64,000 bases of DNA, from assembly GCF_014208105.1 (NCBI RefSeq), contig NZ_JACHMQ010000001.1:4402001-4466000 (forward strand), given 5' to 3'. Source of the stretch: Actinomadura coerulea. Its GTDB lineage: Bacteria; Actinomycetota; Actinomycetes; Streptosporangiales; Streptosporangiaceae. Shown here piece after piece: positions 34,256-42,766 of the stretch (position 1 is the first letter of the stretch; each line of letters starts with the position of its first letter). The position numbers were made by a program, and so were the translations under genes. The notes beneath the pieces were generated by a model that saw only the letters and a program-made list of their open reading frames with translations, did not search any database and was not told where the DNA came from.

Positions 34256-34298
34256 GGCGCCGAGACTAGAATTCATTCTCATTCGCGGGCAACGGCAG

Positions 34299-34353
34299 TC
34301 CCGCTCAGCGGTTCGCACCGGTCGAACGGCCTGCGGACATCCGCTCAGCGGGA
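34299..34353. promoter_or_regulatory. Two steroid-type operators in the fadA5/hsd4A divergent region
   Basis: TCCCGCTCAGCGGTT lies at 34299-34313 and ATCCGCTCAGCGGGA at 34339-34353, 40 bases apart. They lie 74-128 bases before hsd4A and 215-269 bases before fadA5. Near them are TAGAAT and CTAGAATACG stretches that could be -10 elements (34266-34271 and 34371-34380). Confidence 0.65.
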
Positions 34354-34426
34354 CGTCCCCGGCGGCCGAACTAGAATACGTACTAGCCTCCCGGCGGACG
34401 TTTCCCCCACCGACCCGGAGGCTCAG

Positions 34427-35362
34427 ATGAACGCCGACCTCTCCCTGGCGGGCCGCACCGCCGTCGTCACCGGCGCGGGCGCGGGGCTGGGCCGCTGCGA
34501 GGCCCTCGCCCTGGCCGCGCGGGGCGCCAACGTCGTCGTCAACGACAGGGGACCGGCCGCCGAGGAGGTCGCCGCCGAGATCAAGCGGGCGGGCGGCCAG
34601 GCCGTCGCGGTGACCGGCGACGTCGGCGACTGGTCGATGGGCGACACGCTGGTGTCGGCCGCCGTCGACACGTTCGGCTCGCTGGACGTCCTGGTCAACA
34701 ACGCGGGCGTGCTGCGCGACAAGATGCTGTTCAACCTGTCGGAGTCGGACTGGGACGACGTGATCCACGTCCACCTGAAGGGGCACGCGTCGGTGTCGCG
34801 GGCCGCCGCCGTGTACTGGCGCGCCGCCAGCAAGGCGGCGGGCGGCCCCGTCTACGGACGGGTGGTCAACACCGCGTCGGAGGCGTTCCTGTTCGGGTCG
34901 GCGGGCCAGCCGAACTACTCGGCGGCGAAGGCCGGCATCGTCGCGCTGACGCTGTCGACCGCGGCGGGCCTCGGCCGGTACGGAGTGCGCGCCAACGCGA
35001 TCTGCCCCCGAGCCCGGACGGCCATGACCGAGGCGACGTTCGCGGAGGGCACCGCCCCCGGCGGGCTGGACTCCATGGCCCCCGAGCGGGTCGGGACGTT
35101 CGTCGGCTACCTCGCGTCCCCGGCGGCGGAGAAGATCAGCGGGCAGGTGTTCGTCGTGTACGGCGACATGGTCGCGCTGATGGCCGCGCCGACCGTGGAG
35201 CACAAGTTCACCGCGGCGGACGGCGTCTTCTCCGTCGAGGAGCTCGGCGAGCAGATCACCCCGTACTTCGAGGGGCGCGAGCCGCACCGGACCTACGCCG
35301 CCTACAGCGTCGCCGCGCTCGACGACACGGGCACCAGCAAGCAGTCAACTACTCAGCCCTGA
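34427..35362 (+). CDS. hsd4A: Steroid side-chain 3-hydroxyacyl-CoA dehydrogenase Hsd4A
   Basis: A 311-residue SDR of the 17-beta-HSD type 4 (multifunctional enzyme) dehydrogenase class. It has TGAGAGLG (15-22), LVNNAGVLRDKM (89-100), a serine in NTASEAF, and YSAAK (164-168). In M. tuberculosis the homologue (Rv3502c, 317 residues) oxidises the 3-hydroxyacyl-CoA of the sterol side chain. The last residues, about QSTTQP, are encoded by the right end of a TnpB element, whose hairpin contains the stop codon. The native tail has probably been replaced, though the core is intact. Confidence 0.9.
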   Translation: MNADLSLAGRTAVVTGAGAGLGRCEALALAARGANVVVNDRGPAAEEVAAEIKRAGGQAVAVTGDVGDWSMGDTLVSAAVDTFGSLDVLVNNAGVLRDKMLFNLSESDWDDVIHVHLKGHASVSRAAAVYWRAASKAAGGPVYGRVVNTASEAFLFGSAGQPNYSAAKAGIVALTLSTAAGLGRYGVRANAICPRARTAMTEATFAEGTAPGGLDSMAPERVGTFVGYLASPAAEKISGQVFVVYGDMVALMAAPTVEHKFTAADGVFSVEELGEQITPYFEGREPHRTYAAYSVAALDDTGTSKQSTTQP

Positions 35363-36113
35363 AGGGCTTTGTTCATGCTCCCGACTGTCTCCTACCGGGG
35401 GACGCTCACGGGGCACATCGCCGGTTCCCGTTCGGGTGGGGACCGGTGGGGGCATGTTGACGAATACCCACGCCGAGCGTGCGCGGTCACGCACGTTGAC
35501 CCCGGCGACGACGTCGGCGGGCCCAGCGAGGCCGCACCGGCGACAGCAGAAATGGTCCCGAGTGGGGCGGTTGCCTCGCTCGGTGTGGCCGCAGCGCGGG
35601 CAGCGCTGCGAGGTGTAGGCCGGGTCCACCTCGATGAACGGTACGCCGGCGCGGCGTGCCTTGTAGGCGATGAACCTGCCGAGCTGGTGGAACGGCCAGG
35701 AAGAGTGCCGTGCTCGCTGGTCGCGTCGAACCGTGACCCGCCCGCCGATCCCCTGGAGCTGTTCCAGGGCGATGCCGCGTTCGGTGCGTTGGGCGACAGC
35801 AACGACTGTCTTGGAGATCGTGTGGTTGGTGTGGGTCGCGTGCCGCGACTCACGGCGCGCCCGCTTCTTGAGCAACTGCGCGGCCGAGCGTGTCCTCTTG
35901 GCCTGGATCTCGGCCTTCTTACGGGCCTGCCAGCGCCGGTACCGGTCCAGGCGCCGCCCGGAGTAGTTGTCGCCGTCGCTGGAGGTGGCCAGATTGGTGA
36001 TGCCCCGGTCCACCCCGAGCCAGTCCCGCGGGTCATACCGCTCGGTCTCGGGGACCTCGCAGGTGGCGACCAGTAACCCGCCCGCAGCACGGGGCGGCCG
36101 TGCTCTGTTCAGA
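35345..36113 (-). pseudogene. tnpB: 5'-truncated TnpB (IS200/IS605 OrfB) nuclease
   Basis: The minus strand encodes the C-terminal ~250 residues of TnpB. RuvC-I Asp is in DWLGVDRGITNLATS, RuvC-II Glu in IALEQLQGI, then SSWPFHQLGRFIAYKA, a zinc ribbon CPRCGH...CCRRCG, and the RuvC-III region ADVVAGVNV. The N-terminal helix-turn-helix/recognition lobe (~120-150 residues) is missing. The fragment starts abruptly about 14 bases from the stop of the neighbouring SDR gene. No TnpA is present. The three nuclease residues survive, but the protein could not bind its guide RNA normally. Confidence 0.85.
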
Positions 36114-36126
36114 GCCCGTTGCTCAT
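35345..36126 (-). mobile_element. Remnant IS200/IS605-family (IS1341-like) element
   Basis: The right end is preserved: a 6-bp hairpin AGCCCT/AGGGCT at 35355-35368, then GAGTAGTTGAC (minus strand), a typical TnpB-element terminus. It abuts hsd4A, which reads into it. The left end is deleted up to the next SDR gene. If the guide (omega) RNA were still made from the minus strand, its guide would come from the 3' end of hsd4A. No target-site duplication is expected for this family. Confidence 0.7.
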
Positions 36127-36903
36127 TCAGAACATGTCCGGGCCGCGCAGGGTCGCCTCGGCTCCGCCGTCCACGTAGACGACCTGGCCGGTCATGTGGG
36201 TGTTGGCGGGCGAGACCAGCCAGCGCAGGGCCTCCGCGATCACCTCGGGGCCCGCGTAGCCGTTCAGCGGCATCGGGACGGCCTCGTTCATCACCTTGAG
36301 CATCGCCTCGTCCTCGAACAGCGGCGCGCTCATCGGCGTCCTGACGACCCCCGGCGCCACCGCGTTGAGCGGGATGCCCTCGCCCGCCCACCCGGCGGTG
36401 ACGCAGGCGCGGCGCATCCACCGGGCCAGCGCCGCCTTCGACGACGGGTACGTCCTGCCGCCCGCGCCCGCCGCGACGACCTTCGCCGCCGCCTCCAGCG
36501 CGGCGGGCTCGTCCCCGGCCAGGCAGGCCCGCACGGTCGCGTCGTCCACCGGGTGCGTGCCCGCGATCGATCCGACGACGGCCGCGCGCGGGGCCTCCGC
36601 CCGGGCCAGCGCGGGGCGCAGGCCCTCCATCAGCGCGACGACGCCGAAGTAGTTGACCTTGACGGGCAGGTCGGTGAAGTCGGAGACGCCGGCGCAGGCG
36701 ACGACGGCGTCCAGGGTGCCGCCGCACAGGTTTAGCACCCGCGCGACCGCCCGCGAACGCCCCTCGGCGCCGCCGAGGTCGGCGCACACGTCGGCGTCGC
36801 GCAGGTCGACCCCGATGACCGTGTCGCCCTGCTCGCGCAGGAGCCCGGCGAGCGTCCTGCCGATGCCGGACGCCGTCCCGCTGACGGCGATGGTGCGTGC
36901 CAT
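36127..36903 (-). CDS. SDR, 3-alpha-hydroxysteroid-dehydrogenase-like
   Basis: A 258-residue SDR. It has SGTASGIGRTLA at the cofactor site, CAGVSDF, VGSIAGTH, and YPSSK (active site). The short N-terminal half and a roughly 30-residue insertion before YPSSK (DDATVRACLAGDEPAALEAA) are like 3-alpha-hydroxysteroid dehydrogenase/carbonyl reductase, as I recall that family. It is cotranscribed with the SDR upstream (11-base gap). It probably oxidises a ring hydroxyl. The end lies within 15 bases of the TnpB remnant. Confidence 0.82.
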   Translation of the reverse strand: MARTIAVSGTASGIGRTLAGLLREQGDTVIGVDLRDADVCADLGGAEGRSRAVARVLNLCGGTLDAVVACAGVSDFTDLPVKVNYFGVVALMEGLRPALARAEAPRAAVVGSIAGTHPVDDATVRACLAGDEPAALEAAAKVVAAGAGGRTYPSSKAALARWMRRACVTAGWAGEGIPLNAVAPGVVRTPMSAPLFEDEAMLKVMNEAVPMPLNGYAGPEVIAEALRWLVSPANTHMTGQVVYVDGGAEATLRGPDMF

Positions 36904-36914
36904 GGTGGTCCCTC

Positions 36915-37664
36915 TCAGGTGTGGGCGCCGCCGTCCACGCGGAGGTCGGCGCCGGTGAAGTAGGCGGCGTCGGACGAGGCGGCGAACGCGATCGCGGCCG
37001 CGATGTGCTCGGGCTCGGCCGCGCCGTAGTAGGAGCGGATCTTGGAGAAGTAGGTGAGGTCCAGGCCGTCCGGGAACATGCCCGGCGCCCGGGTCAGCGG
37101 GGTGTCGACGGCGCCCGGGGAGATCGGCACGACGCGGATGCGGCGGGCGGCCAGCTCGGCGGCGAGGCTCAGCGAGAACGCCAGCACGGCGCCCTTGGAC
37201 GCCGAGTACGCCGTCATGAACGGGTTGCCCTGCGTCGCCGACAGCGACGCGGTGTTGACGATCACGCCGGTGCGGTCGGGGAGGTGCTTGAGCGCCTCGC
37301 GGCAGAACAGGGCGGTGCCGACGAGGTTGACGGAGAACATCCGGTGCAGGTCGTCCACCGTGAGGGTCTCGATCGGGGTGGTCTTGTGGACGCCCGCGAC
37401 GTTGACGAGGACGTCGACGCCGCCGAGCTCCGCCGCCGCGTCCGCCACGGTCGCGATCACGGCGGCCTCGTCGGTCACGTCCGCGACGCGGGTGGCGACG
37501 GTGCCGGGACCGTCCGCCGCCGCGGCCGTCTCCGCGAGGCCCCGCTCCGAGACGTCCACGGCGTACACCGCGGCGCCCTCGGCGGCCAGACGGATCGCGG
37601 TGGCCCGTCCGATGCCCGACGCCGCCCCGGTGAGCAGCACTTTCACGCCGTCAAAGCGATTCAT
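36915..37664 (-). CDS. Short-chain dehydrogenase/reductase
   Basis: A 249-residue classical SDR. It has TGAASGIGRATA, LVNVAGV (Val in place of Asn in NNAG), NTASLSA (catalytic Ser), YSASK and C-terminal RVDGGAHT. It starts downstream of a steroid-type operator and of the KstR-like gene. Steroid alcohol oxidation is likely but the position on the ring is unknown. Confidence 0.85.
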   Translation of the reverse strand: MNRFDGVKVLLTGAASGIGRATAIRLAAEGAAVYAVDVSERGLAETAAAADGPGTVATRVADVTDEAAVIATVADAAAELGGVDVLVNVAGVHKTTPIETLTVDDLHRMFSVNLVGTALFCREALKHLPDRTGVIVNTASLSATQGNPFMTAYSASKGAVLAFSLSLAAELAARRIRVVPISPGAVDTPLTRAPGMFPDGLDLTYFSKIRSYYGAAEPEHIAAAIAFAASSDAAYFTGADLRVDGGAHT

Positions 37665-37706
37665 GGAGGCACGCTAGCCGCGGCCGCGGGACGTCCGCCG
37701 GGGCGG

Positions 37707-37721
37707 TCCCGATCACTGGGA
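37707..37721. promoter_or_regulatory. Steroid-type operator between the TetR gene and the SDR pair
   Basis: TCCCGATCACTGGGA overlaps the stop codon of the TetR gene and lies 43 bases upstream of the SDR start at 37664. It marks a separate, controlled transcription start for the SDR pair. Confidence 0.6.
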
Positions 37722-38363
37722 GGCGCCGGGAGCGGAGGCCGTCCCGCCGGTTCCCGGGGCGTTCGAGCGCGGCGCGAGCAGCAGCCTGCAGGCCAGGCGG
37801 ATGTCGCTCTCGACGTCGGCCATCGACGCGCGGCCGTTCAGGCTCGACTGGAGCACGCCGTACCAGCACTGCATCAGCAGCCGGACGAGGGTGACGTCCT
37901 GCGCGGTCGGCACCTCGATCCCCACCGCCCGCAGCAGGATCTCCCGGAACGTGCTGTCGATGTGGACGGTGTCGGCGACGGTCGCGACGTGGGCGGTGTT
38001 CGACGCGTGCAGCATCGACGTCGACAGCACCGGCTGCGCCATGAGGTGCCGGCTGGCCTGCACCAGCATGTCGGCGACCGCGTCCTCGGGGCTCGTGCCG
38101 GGCGCGGGCTCGGTGACCTGGTCGCGGAGCCGGTCGACCTGCTTGGCCATCACCGCGGTGAACAGGTGGACCTTGGACGGGAAGTACCGGTACAGGGTGC
38201 CGATCGCGACCCCGGCGGCCTTCGCGACCTCGTGCATCTGGACGCGTTCGAGGGACTTCTCGGCGCCGATGCGCGACGCGGCGCGCAGGATGCGCTCGCG
38301 CCGGTCGTGCTGCTCCGGCGAGCTCGGCTCGGCGGACAGCCTGCCCGCTGCGATCCTCGCCAC
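37713..38363 (-). CDS. TetR-family regulator resembling KstR
   Basis: A 216-residue repressor-type protein. The helix-turn-helix is at residues 25-70 (RERILRAASRIGAEKSLERV, then EVAKAAGVAIGTLYRYFPSK). The VQM-x-VA...GTLYRYFPSK-VHLF pattern resembles KstR, the repressor of mycobacterial cholesterol catabolism. The ligand-binding half has a QASRHLMAQPVLSTSML helix. The GTG at 38363 has GGGAGG four bases upstream. A palindromic site flanks each side of the gene (37707 and 38452), and the same site is at most steroid promoters here. It is the best candidate for the locus regulator. Confidence 0.85.
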   Translation of the reverse strand: MARIAAGRLSAEPSSPEQHDRRERILRAASRIGAEKSLERVQMHEVAKAAGVAIGTLYRYFPSKVHLFTAVMAKQVDRLRDQVTEPAPGTSPEDAVADMLVQASRHLMAQPVLSTSMLHASNTAHVATVADTVHIDSTFREILLRAVGIEVPTAQDVTLVRLLMQCWYGVLQSSLNGRASMADVESDIRLACRLLLAPRSNAPGTGGTASAPGASQ

Positions 38364-38451
38364 GGTCCTCCCCCGGTCCTTCCGTCTCCTGGTCCTTCCC
38401 GTCCTGCCAGGGAACAATATCCGGGCTCCGGACCGTCCCCGCGATCGTCCG

Positions 38452-38466
38452 TACCGGTCAGTGGGA
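38452..38466. promoter_or_regulatory. Steroid-type operator between TetR and KstD-like genes
   Basis: TACCGGTCAGTGGGA lies between the divergent starts at 38363 (TetR) and 38543 (flavoprotein). It could give autorepression of the regulator and control of the flavoprotein-lipase pair. One arm is imperfect. Confidence 0.55.
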
Positions 38467-38542
38467 CGGGCGGCCCCTCCCCGCCCGGACCGCGCTCTAC
38501 CGTGTGCCCGCGCCGAGAACCCGAGGTCGGAGGGCATGTCAC

Positions 38543-40063
38543 ATGGGGCGAGCCGGGTGGGACGACGAGTACGACGTGGTGGTCGCGGGCTCCGGGGCCG
38601 GGGCGATGGCGGGCGCGCTCGCCGCCGCGTCGGGCGGGCTGCGCACCGCCATCCTGGAGAAGACGGGCCTGCTCGGCGGGACGTCCGCGTACTCGGGGGC
38701 GGCGATCTGGCTGCCGGGGACGCGGGTCCAGGAGCGCGCCGGGCTCGGCGACTCGGCCGAGGGCGCGCGGACCTACCTGCGGGCGCTGCTGGGAGACGAC
38801 GAGGCCGAGCGCCGCGAGGCATTCCTGGAAACAGCCCCTGAGCTGGTGGACTTCCTGGAGAAGGACCCGGCGATCGAGTTCTGTTTCCAGGCGTTCCCCG
38901 ACTACTTCGACGCGCCCGGCCGGCTGGACGCGGGGCGGTCGTTCGTTCCGGTGGAACTGCCGGCCGAGCGGCTCGGGGATCTGGCCGCGCTCGTCCGCCC
39001 GCCGGTCGACCGGGACAGGGCGGGGCGGGGGCACTCGGCGTCCGGGCCGCTGGCGCAGGGCCGGGCGCTGATCGGGCGGCTGCTGCTGGCGATCACCGCG
39101 ACCGGCGCCGGGGACGTCCGCACGCGGACCGCGCTGACCGACCTGGTCGTCGAGGGCGGCCGGGTGACCGGCGTCGCGGCGATGACCGCGGACGGCCCGG
39201 TGCGGCTGCGGGCCCGGCGCGGCGTCCTGCTGGCGGCGGGCGGGTTCGAGTCGTCCGCGGCGCTGCGGGCCGAGCGCGGCGTGCCGGGCGGCGCCGGCTG
39301 GACGATGGCCCCGGACGGCGCGAACACCGGCGACGCGATCGAGGCCGCCGTCCGCGCCGGCGCGTCCACCGGCCTGCTGGACCAGGCGTGGTTCTGCCCC
39401 GGCCTGCTCACCGCGGACGGCCGGCCCGCGTTCACCCTCGGGTTCCGCGGCGGGCTGGTCGTGGACGCCTCGGGCCGCCGCTTCGCCAACGAGTCCCTCC
39501 CCTACGACCGGATGGGCCGCGAGATGGCCGCTGCCGTGGGACCGTTCCATCTGATCTGGGACTCGCGCGCCGACGGCCTGCCCGCGATCTCCGTCCCGCC
39601 GCTGCGGGCGGGCGAGCAGCTCGCCTCGGGCGCCTGGGTCCAGGCGGCCACCCTGCCCGAGCTCGCCGAGCTGACCGGGCTCCCGGCGGACGCGCTCACC
39701 GGCACGGTCGAGCGGTTCAACGGCTTCGCCGCCGAGGGCGCGGACGGGGACTTCCACCGCGGCGAGGACGCCTACGACCTGTACTTCTCCGGCGGCAGGC
39801 CGTGCGTCGTGCCCGTCGACCGGCCGCCCTACCTCGCCGCGCGGGTCGTCCTGAGCGACCTCGGGACGAAGGGCGGGCTGCGCACCGACGCCGACGCCCG
39901 CGTCCTGGACGGCTCGGGCCGTCCCGTCCCCGGGCTCTACGCCGCCGGCAACACCAGCGCCTCGTTCACGGGCCCCGTCTACCCGGGGCCCGGCGTGCCG
40001 ATCGGGTCGGCCATGGCCTTCGCCTACCGCGCCGTCCAGGACATCAGGAGGAACCACACGTGA
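38543..40063 (+). CDS. FAD-dependent 3-ketosteroid-dehydrogenase-like flavoprotein
   Basis: A 506-residue flavoprotein of the KstD/fumarate-reductase class. The FAD-binding site is GSGAGAMAG (16-24), then EKTGLLGGTSAYSG. NESLPYDRM and the C-terminal LSDLGTKGGL, AAGNTSASFTGPVYPGPGVPIGSA blocks correspond to KstD active-site regions with their tyrosines. It is shorter than KstD (~560), and the first active-site tyrosine region (FPDYFDAPG) is more divergent. It could be a Delta1- or Delta4-dehydrogenase of an unusual steroid. The ATG at 38543 is preceded by GGAGGG. Confidence 0.8.
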   Translation: MGRAGWDDEYDVVVAGSGAGAMAGALAAASGGLRTAILEKTGLLGGTSAYSGAAIWLPGTRVQERAGLGDSAEGARTYLRALLGDDEAERREAFLETAPELVDFLEKDPAIEFCFQAFPDYFDAPGRLDAGRSFVPVELPAERLGDLAALVRPPVDRDRAGRGHSASGPLAQGRALIGRLLLAITATGAGDVRTRTALTDLVVEGGRVTGVAAMTADGPVRLRARRGVLLAAGGFESSAALRAERGVPGGAGWTMAPDGANTGDAIEAAVRAGASTGLLDQAWFCPGLLTADGRPAFTLGFRGGLVVDASGRRFANESLPYDRMGREMAAAVGPFHLIWDSRADGLPAISVPPLRAGEQLASGAWVQAATLPELAELTGLPADALTGTVERFNGFAAEGADGDFHRGEDAYDLYFSGGRPCVVPVDRPPYLAARVVLSDLGTKGGLRTDADARVLDGSGRPVPGLYAAGNTSASFTGPVYPGPGVPIGSAMAFAYRAVQDIRRNHT

Positions 40064-41220
40064 GATCAACGGGAAGGGCCGCCGTCGCGGCCGCCGCGTG
40101 CGCCGCGCTGGCCTCGGTCGCCGCCGCGCCCGCGCAGGCCGCCCCCGCGCGGCGCGGGACGCTGCTCGGCGCCCGGCCGCTGGCGAACGCGGCGGCGCTG
40201 CCGAGCGCGTCCGCCAACCGGTTCGTCACCTACGTCTCCGAGGGCGTGGGCGGGGAACGCGTCACCGTCTCGGGGACCGTCGCCGTCCCGAAGGGCACCC
40301 CGCCGCGCGGCGGCTGGCCGGTGCTGAGCTGGGCGCACGGCACCACCGGGACGGCCGACGCCTGCGCGCCGTCCGCCGACACGGCCGACGGCCCGGCCCA
40401 CGACTACCTGTCCGTCACCGAGTCGTACCTGGACAAGTGGGTCGCGAACGGCTTCGCGGTCGTCCAGACCGACTACGAGGGGCTGGGCACGCCCGGCGGG
40501 CACCCGTACCTGAACGGGGTCAGCGAGGCCAACGCCGTCACCGACATCGTCCGCGCCGCCCGCGGCGCCGACCACCGCATCGGGCGCGACTGGTTCGTCG
40601 CCGGCCACAGCCAGGGCGGCCAGGCCGCGCTCTACACGGCGGCGGCCTGGCAGAAGCCCCGCGACATCCGCCTCAGGGGCGCCGTGTCGATCGCGCCCGG
40701 CTCGAACATGAGCCAGACCGCGCAGTACGTGAAGGCGCGGTACCCGGGCGCCGAGGTCGGGCTGCCGTTCCTGTTCGTGCTGCTCAACGGCGCGCAGGCG
40801 GCCGATCCGGCGTTCGTCCCCGAGGACCTGCTGACCGGCGAGGCCGCCGCCGTCGTCAGGGCGGGCCGGACGAACGCGTGCCTTCTCCAGCTCAAGCAGC
40901 TCAGCAAGGGCCTGCCGCTGGACAAGGTGTTCCGCCCGGACGCCGACCTGACGCGGTTCGAGGCCTACTACGACTCGCAGGAGGCGCTCGGCCTGACCCT
41001 GGGGGTCCCGACGCTGGTCGCCCAGGGCACCGCCGACCGCGAGGTCTCCCCCGCCGCGACGCGCACCATCGTCGACGACCTGTGCACGCGCTACGGGAAG
41101 ATCGCCTACCGGACGTTCGAGGGCGCCGACCACCGGGGCGGCATCGGCGCGTCCTTCGAGGCGGCGCTGAACTTCGCCCAGGCCGTCCGCCGGGGCGAGG
41201 CCCCGCCCACGACCTGCTGA
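40060..41220 (+). CDS. Secreted lipase/esterase, secretory-lipase (LIP) family
   Basis: A 386-residue exported alpha/beta hydrolase. The signal peptide covers residues 1-35 (Ala-rich, ending AQA). It has the oxyanion region LSWAHGTTG, the nucleophile elbow AGHSQGGQA, then VAQGTADREVSP (Asp) and GADHRGG (His). The GTG start overlaps the flavoprotein stop, with AGGAGG nine bases upstream, so the two are coupled. It may hydrolyse steryl or fatty esters outside the cell and so feed the pathway; that link is inference. A hairpin follows. Confidence 0.85.
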   Translation: MRSTGRAAVAAAACAALASVAAAPAQAAPARRGTLLGARPLANAAALPSASANRFVTYVSEGVGGERVTVSGTVAVPKGTPPRGGWPVLSWAHGTTGTADACAPSADTADGPAHDYLSVTESYLDKWVANGFAVVQTDYEGLGTPGGHPYLNGVSEANAVTDIVRAARGADHRIGRDWFVAGHSQGGQAALYTAAAWQKPRDIRLRGAVSIAPGSNMSQTAQYVKARYPGAEVGLPFLFVLLNGAQAADPAFVPEDLLTGEAAAVVRAGRTNACLLQLKQLSKGLPLDKVFRPDADLTRFEAYYDSQEALGLTLGVPTLVAQGTADREVSPAATRTIVDDLCTRYGKIAYRTFEGADHRGGIGASFEAALNFAQAVRRGEAPPTTC

Positions 41221-41227
41221 CGGCCGC

Positions 41228-41261
41228 GTGGTCCCGTCCGCCGGATCTCGGACGGGACCAC
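41228..41261 (+). terminator. 13-bp hairpin after the lipase gene
   Basis: GTGGTCCCGTCCG (41228-41240) and its complement (41249-41261) surround an 8-base loop, starting seven bases after the stop codon. It ends the flavoprotein-lipase operon. Confidence 0.8.
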
Positions 41262-41380
41262 CCGCGCGGCATCAACTTGACCCTCTTTGGGCCCAATTCG
41301 GGTGGTGTCCATGACCCTCGATCGCTACACGTAGTGATTGTCTAACTACTTACGGCGACTGATCGTCGTAGAGGAACAAG

Positions 41381-42343
41381 ATGACCACGTCACGGCTCAC
41401 CCGGACCTGCGCCGGCCTCGCGGGGGCGGCGATGCTCATCGGGACCGCGGTCCCGGCAGCGGCCGCCTCACCCGCGCAGGAGCGCCGCAGGACCTACGAG
41501 AACACCCTCACCGCGAGCCGCGCCTCCTTGGTGAAGTGGTCGTGGAGCTCGGTGTTCGCGGTCTTCATGAACAGCGCGCGCACCTTGGGCAGGTGCTCGT
41601 ACCCGGCCTGCTCGCCGTAGAAGTGGTAGCTCGCGTGCGCCAAGGCCTCGCCGTGCATCATCCACTTCGTCCGCGACGACGCCGCCAACCTGCGCGAGAG
41701 CATCAAGGGCAAGGTCGAGGAGGGCACGCGCACCTACCCGCGGTTCGCCAAGGAGGCGCGGGAGGACAAGGACTACAACGCCGCCCGCCTGTTCACCGAG
41801 CTCGCGCGCGACGAGCTGAAGCACGCCCGCAACTTCGCGAAGGCGCTGTACGCCCTCGAGCACCACCGCGGGGAGATCCCGGAGGGGCCGGCCGTCGAGC
41901 CCGTCAAGGTCGTCGCGGGCAAGCCGAAGGTGCGCTCGGCGCGGACGCTCCGCAACCTGGAGACCGCCCTGCGCGGGGAGGCGTTCGCGAACGCCCGGTA
42001 CACGCTGTACGGCGAGCACGCCAAGGCCCGTAGCCCGAAGCTCGCCCGGCTGTTCGAGCGCACCGCCGCGGTCGAGCTGACCGAGCACTTCGCCGAGCAG
42101 GCGAACCTCGCCGGGTATGTCCGCAGCACCAAGGAGAACCTGCGCAAGAGCATCGCCGGTGAGACCTACGAGGCCACGCGGATGTACCCGGACTTCGCCC
42201 GCACCGCCCGGGAGGAGCGCGCCTACGAGGCCGCTCGCCTCTTCACCGAGATCGCCGGCGACGAGGCCGCCCACGCCCGCGCCTTCAAGCGCGCGCTCCA
42301 GCACCTCCACCACCACCACGACGCGACGCGCGCCGATTCCTGA
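41381..42343 (+). pseudogene. Exported two-repeat rubrerythrin/ferritin-like protein, split by a 145-bp internal inversion
   Basis: The gene begins with a clear ribosome-binding site (GAGGA) and signal peptide (MTTSRLTRTCAGLAG..., cleavage after AAAA near residue 29). Frame is lost after TYENTLTA, and a stop follows at 41618. Homology then continues on the opposite strand (MHGEALAHASYHFYGEQAGY...HDHFTKEARL) and returns to the plus strand at FVRDDAANLRES. Turning 41515-41659 around restores one open frame of 320 residues with two matching ferritin-like repeats (GEALAHASYHFYGE and GEAFANARYTLYGE). As given, the gene is broken: a real inversion, a switchable segment, or an assembly error. Confidence 0.82.
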
Positions 42344-42383
42344 CCGCGCACCACCTGGCGCCCTTTTGACCAGGCGCCGAGAA

Positions 42384-42412
42384 CGGCCCGGCTCTCAGCG
42401 AGAGCCGGGCCG
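42384..42412 (+). terminator. 13-bp hairpin after the ferritin-like gene
   Basis: CGGCCCGGCTCTC and its complement flank an AGC loop, 41 bases after the stop. It is the expected terminator of the ferritin-like gene. Confidence 0.78.
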
Positions 42413-42688
42413 GACGCATATGAGGTACACCACCCCGAGGCATGCCGATCCGCGAACACGGAACGGCCGCGCAAGCGATCCTGCGCGGACGACAAAAAGA
42501 CCTTCTCAGATCTCAGAGAGGCCGTATCGCATTTTCGGCCGACACAATGAACTGCACGCCGGAGACGATCGTTTCGAAATGGGAAATGACGCGATGGACT
42601 ATCGAGGCTCCGTCGGCCCGCACTTCCGAGTCGGCGGGAGGTTCCCGGGGGCGCGGACCGCGCTGCCGTTCCTCGTCCTCGAAAAGGT
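42413..42688. other. Low-GC spacer without recognisable genes
   Basis: About 275 bases with lower GC than the surroundings, lying between two terminators. Open frames exist on the plus strand but have no start site, codon bias or similarity I can support. Confidence 0.5.
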
Positions 42689-42719
42689 GCAGCTCCTCCC
42701 CCGGAAGGGGAGGAGCTGC
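42689..42719 (-). terminator. Intrinsic terminator of the two-peptide operon
   Basis: GCAGCTCCTCCCC and its complement flank a CGGAA loop. On the minus strand the stem is followed by GCACCTTTTC, a short U-run. It lies 48 bases after the second small ORF. Confidence 0.78.
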
Positions 42720-42766
42720 GACTCGACCGCGCGCCTTCGCGGGCTCGCTTCGGGCGCGGGTCTAAG

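Noticed and set aside
41533..41668. GAAGTGG/CCACTTC inverted repeat as proven recombinase site
   Set aside because: Seven base pairs is too short to stand alone, a third GAAGTGG copy lies at 41620, and the homology favours joints at about 41515 and 41659; kept only as an alternative.
42442..42765. 107-codon plus-strand frame between two terminators
   Set aside because: No similarity, no ribosome-binding site, and it runs through the terminator stem of the opposite-strand peptide operon.
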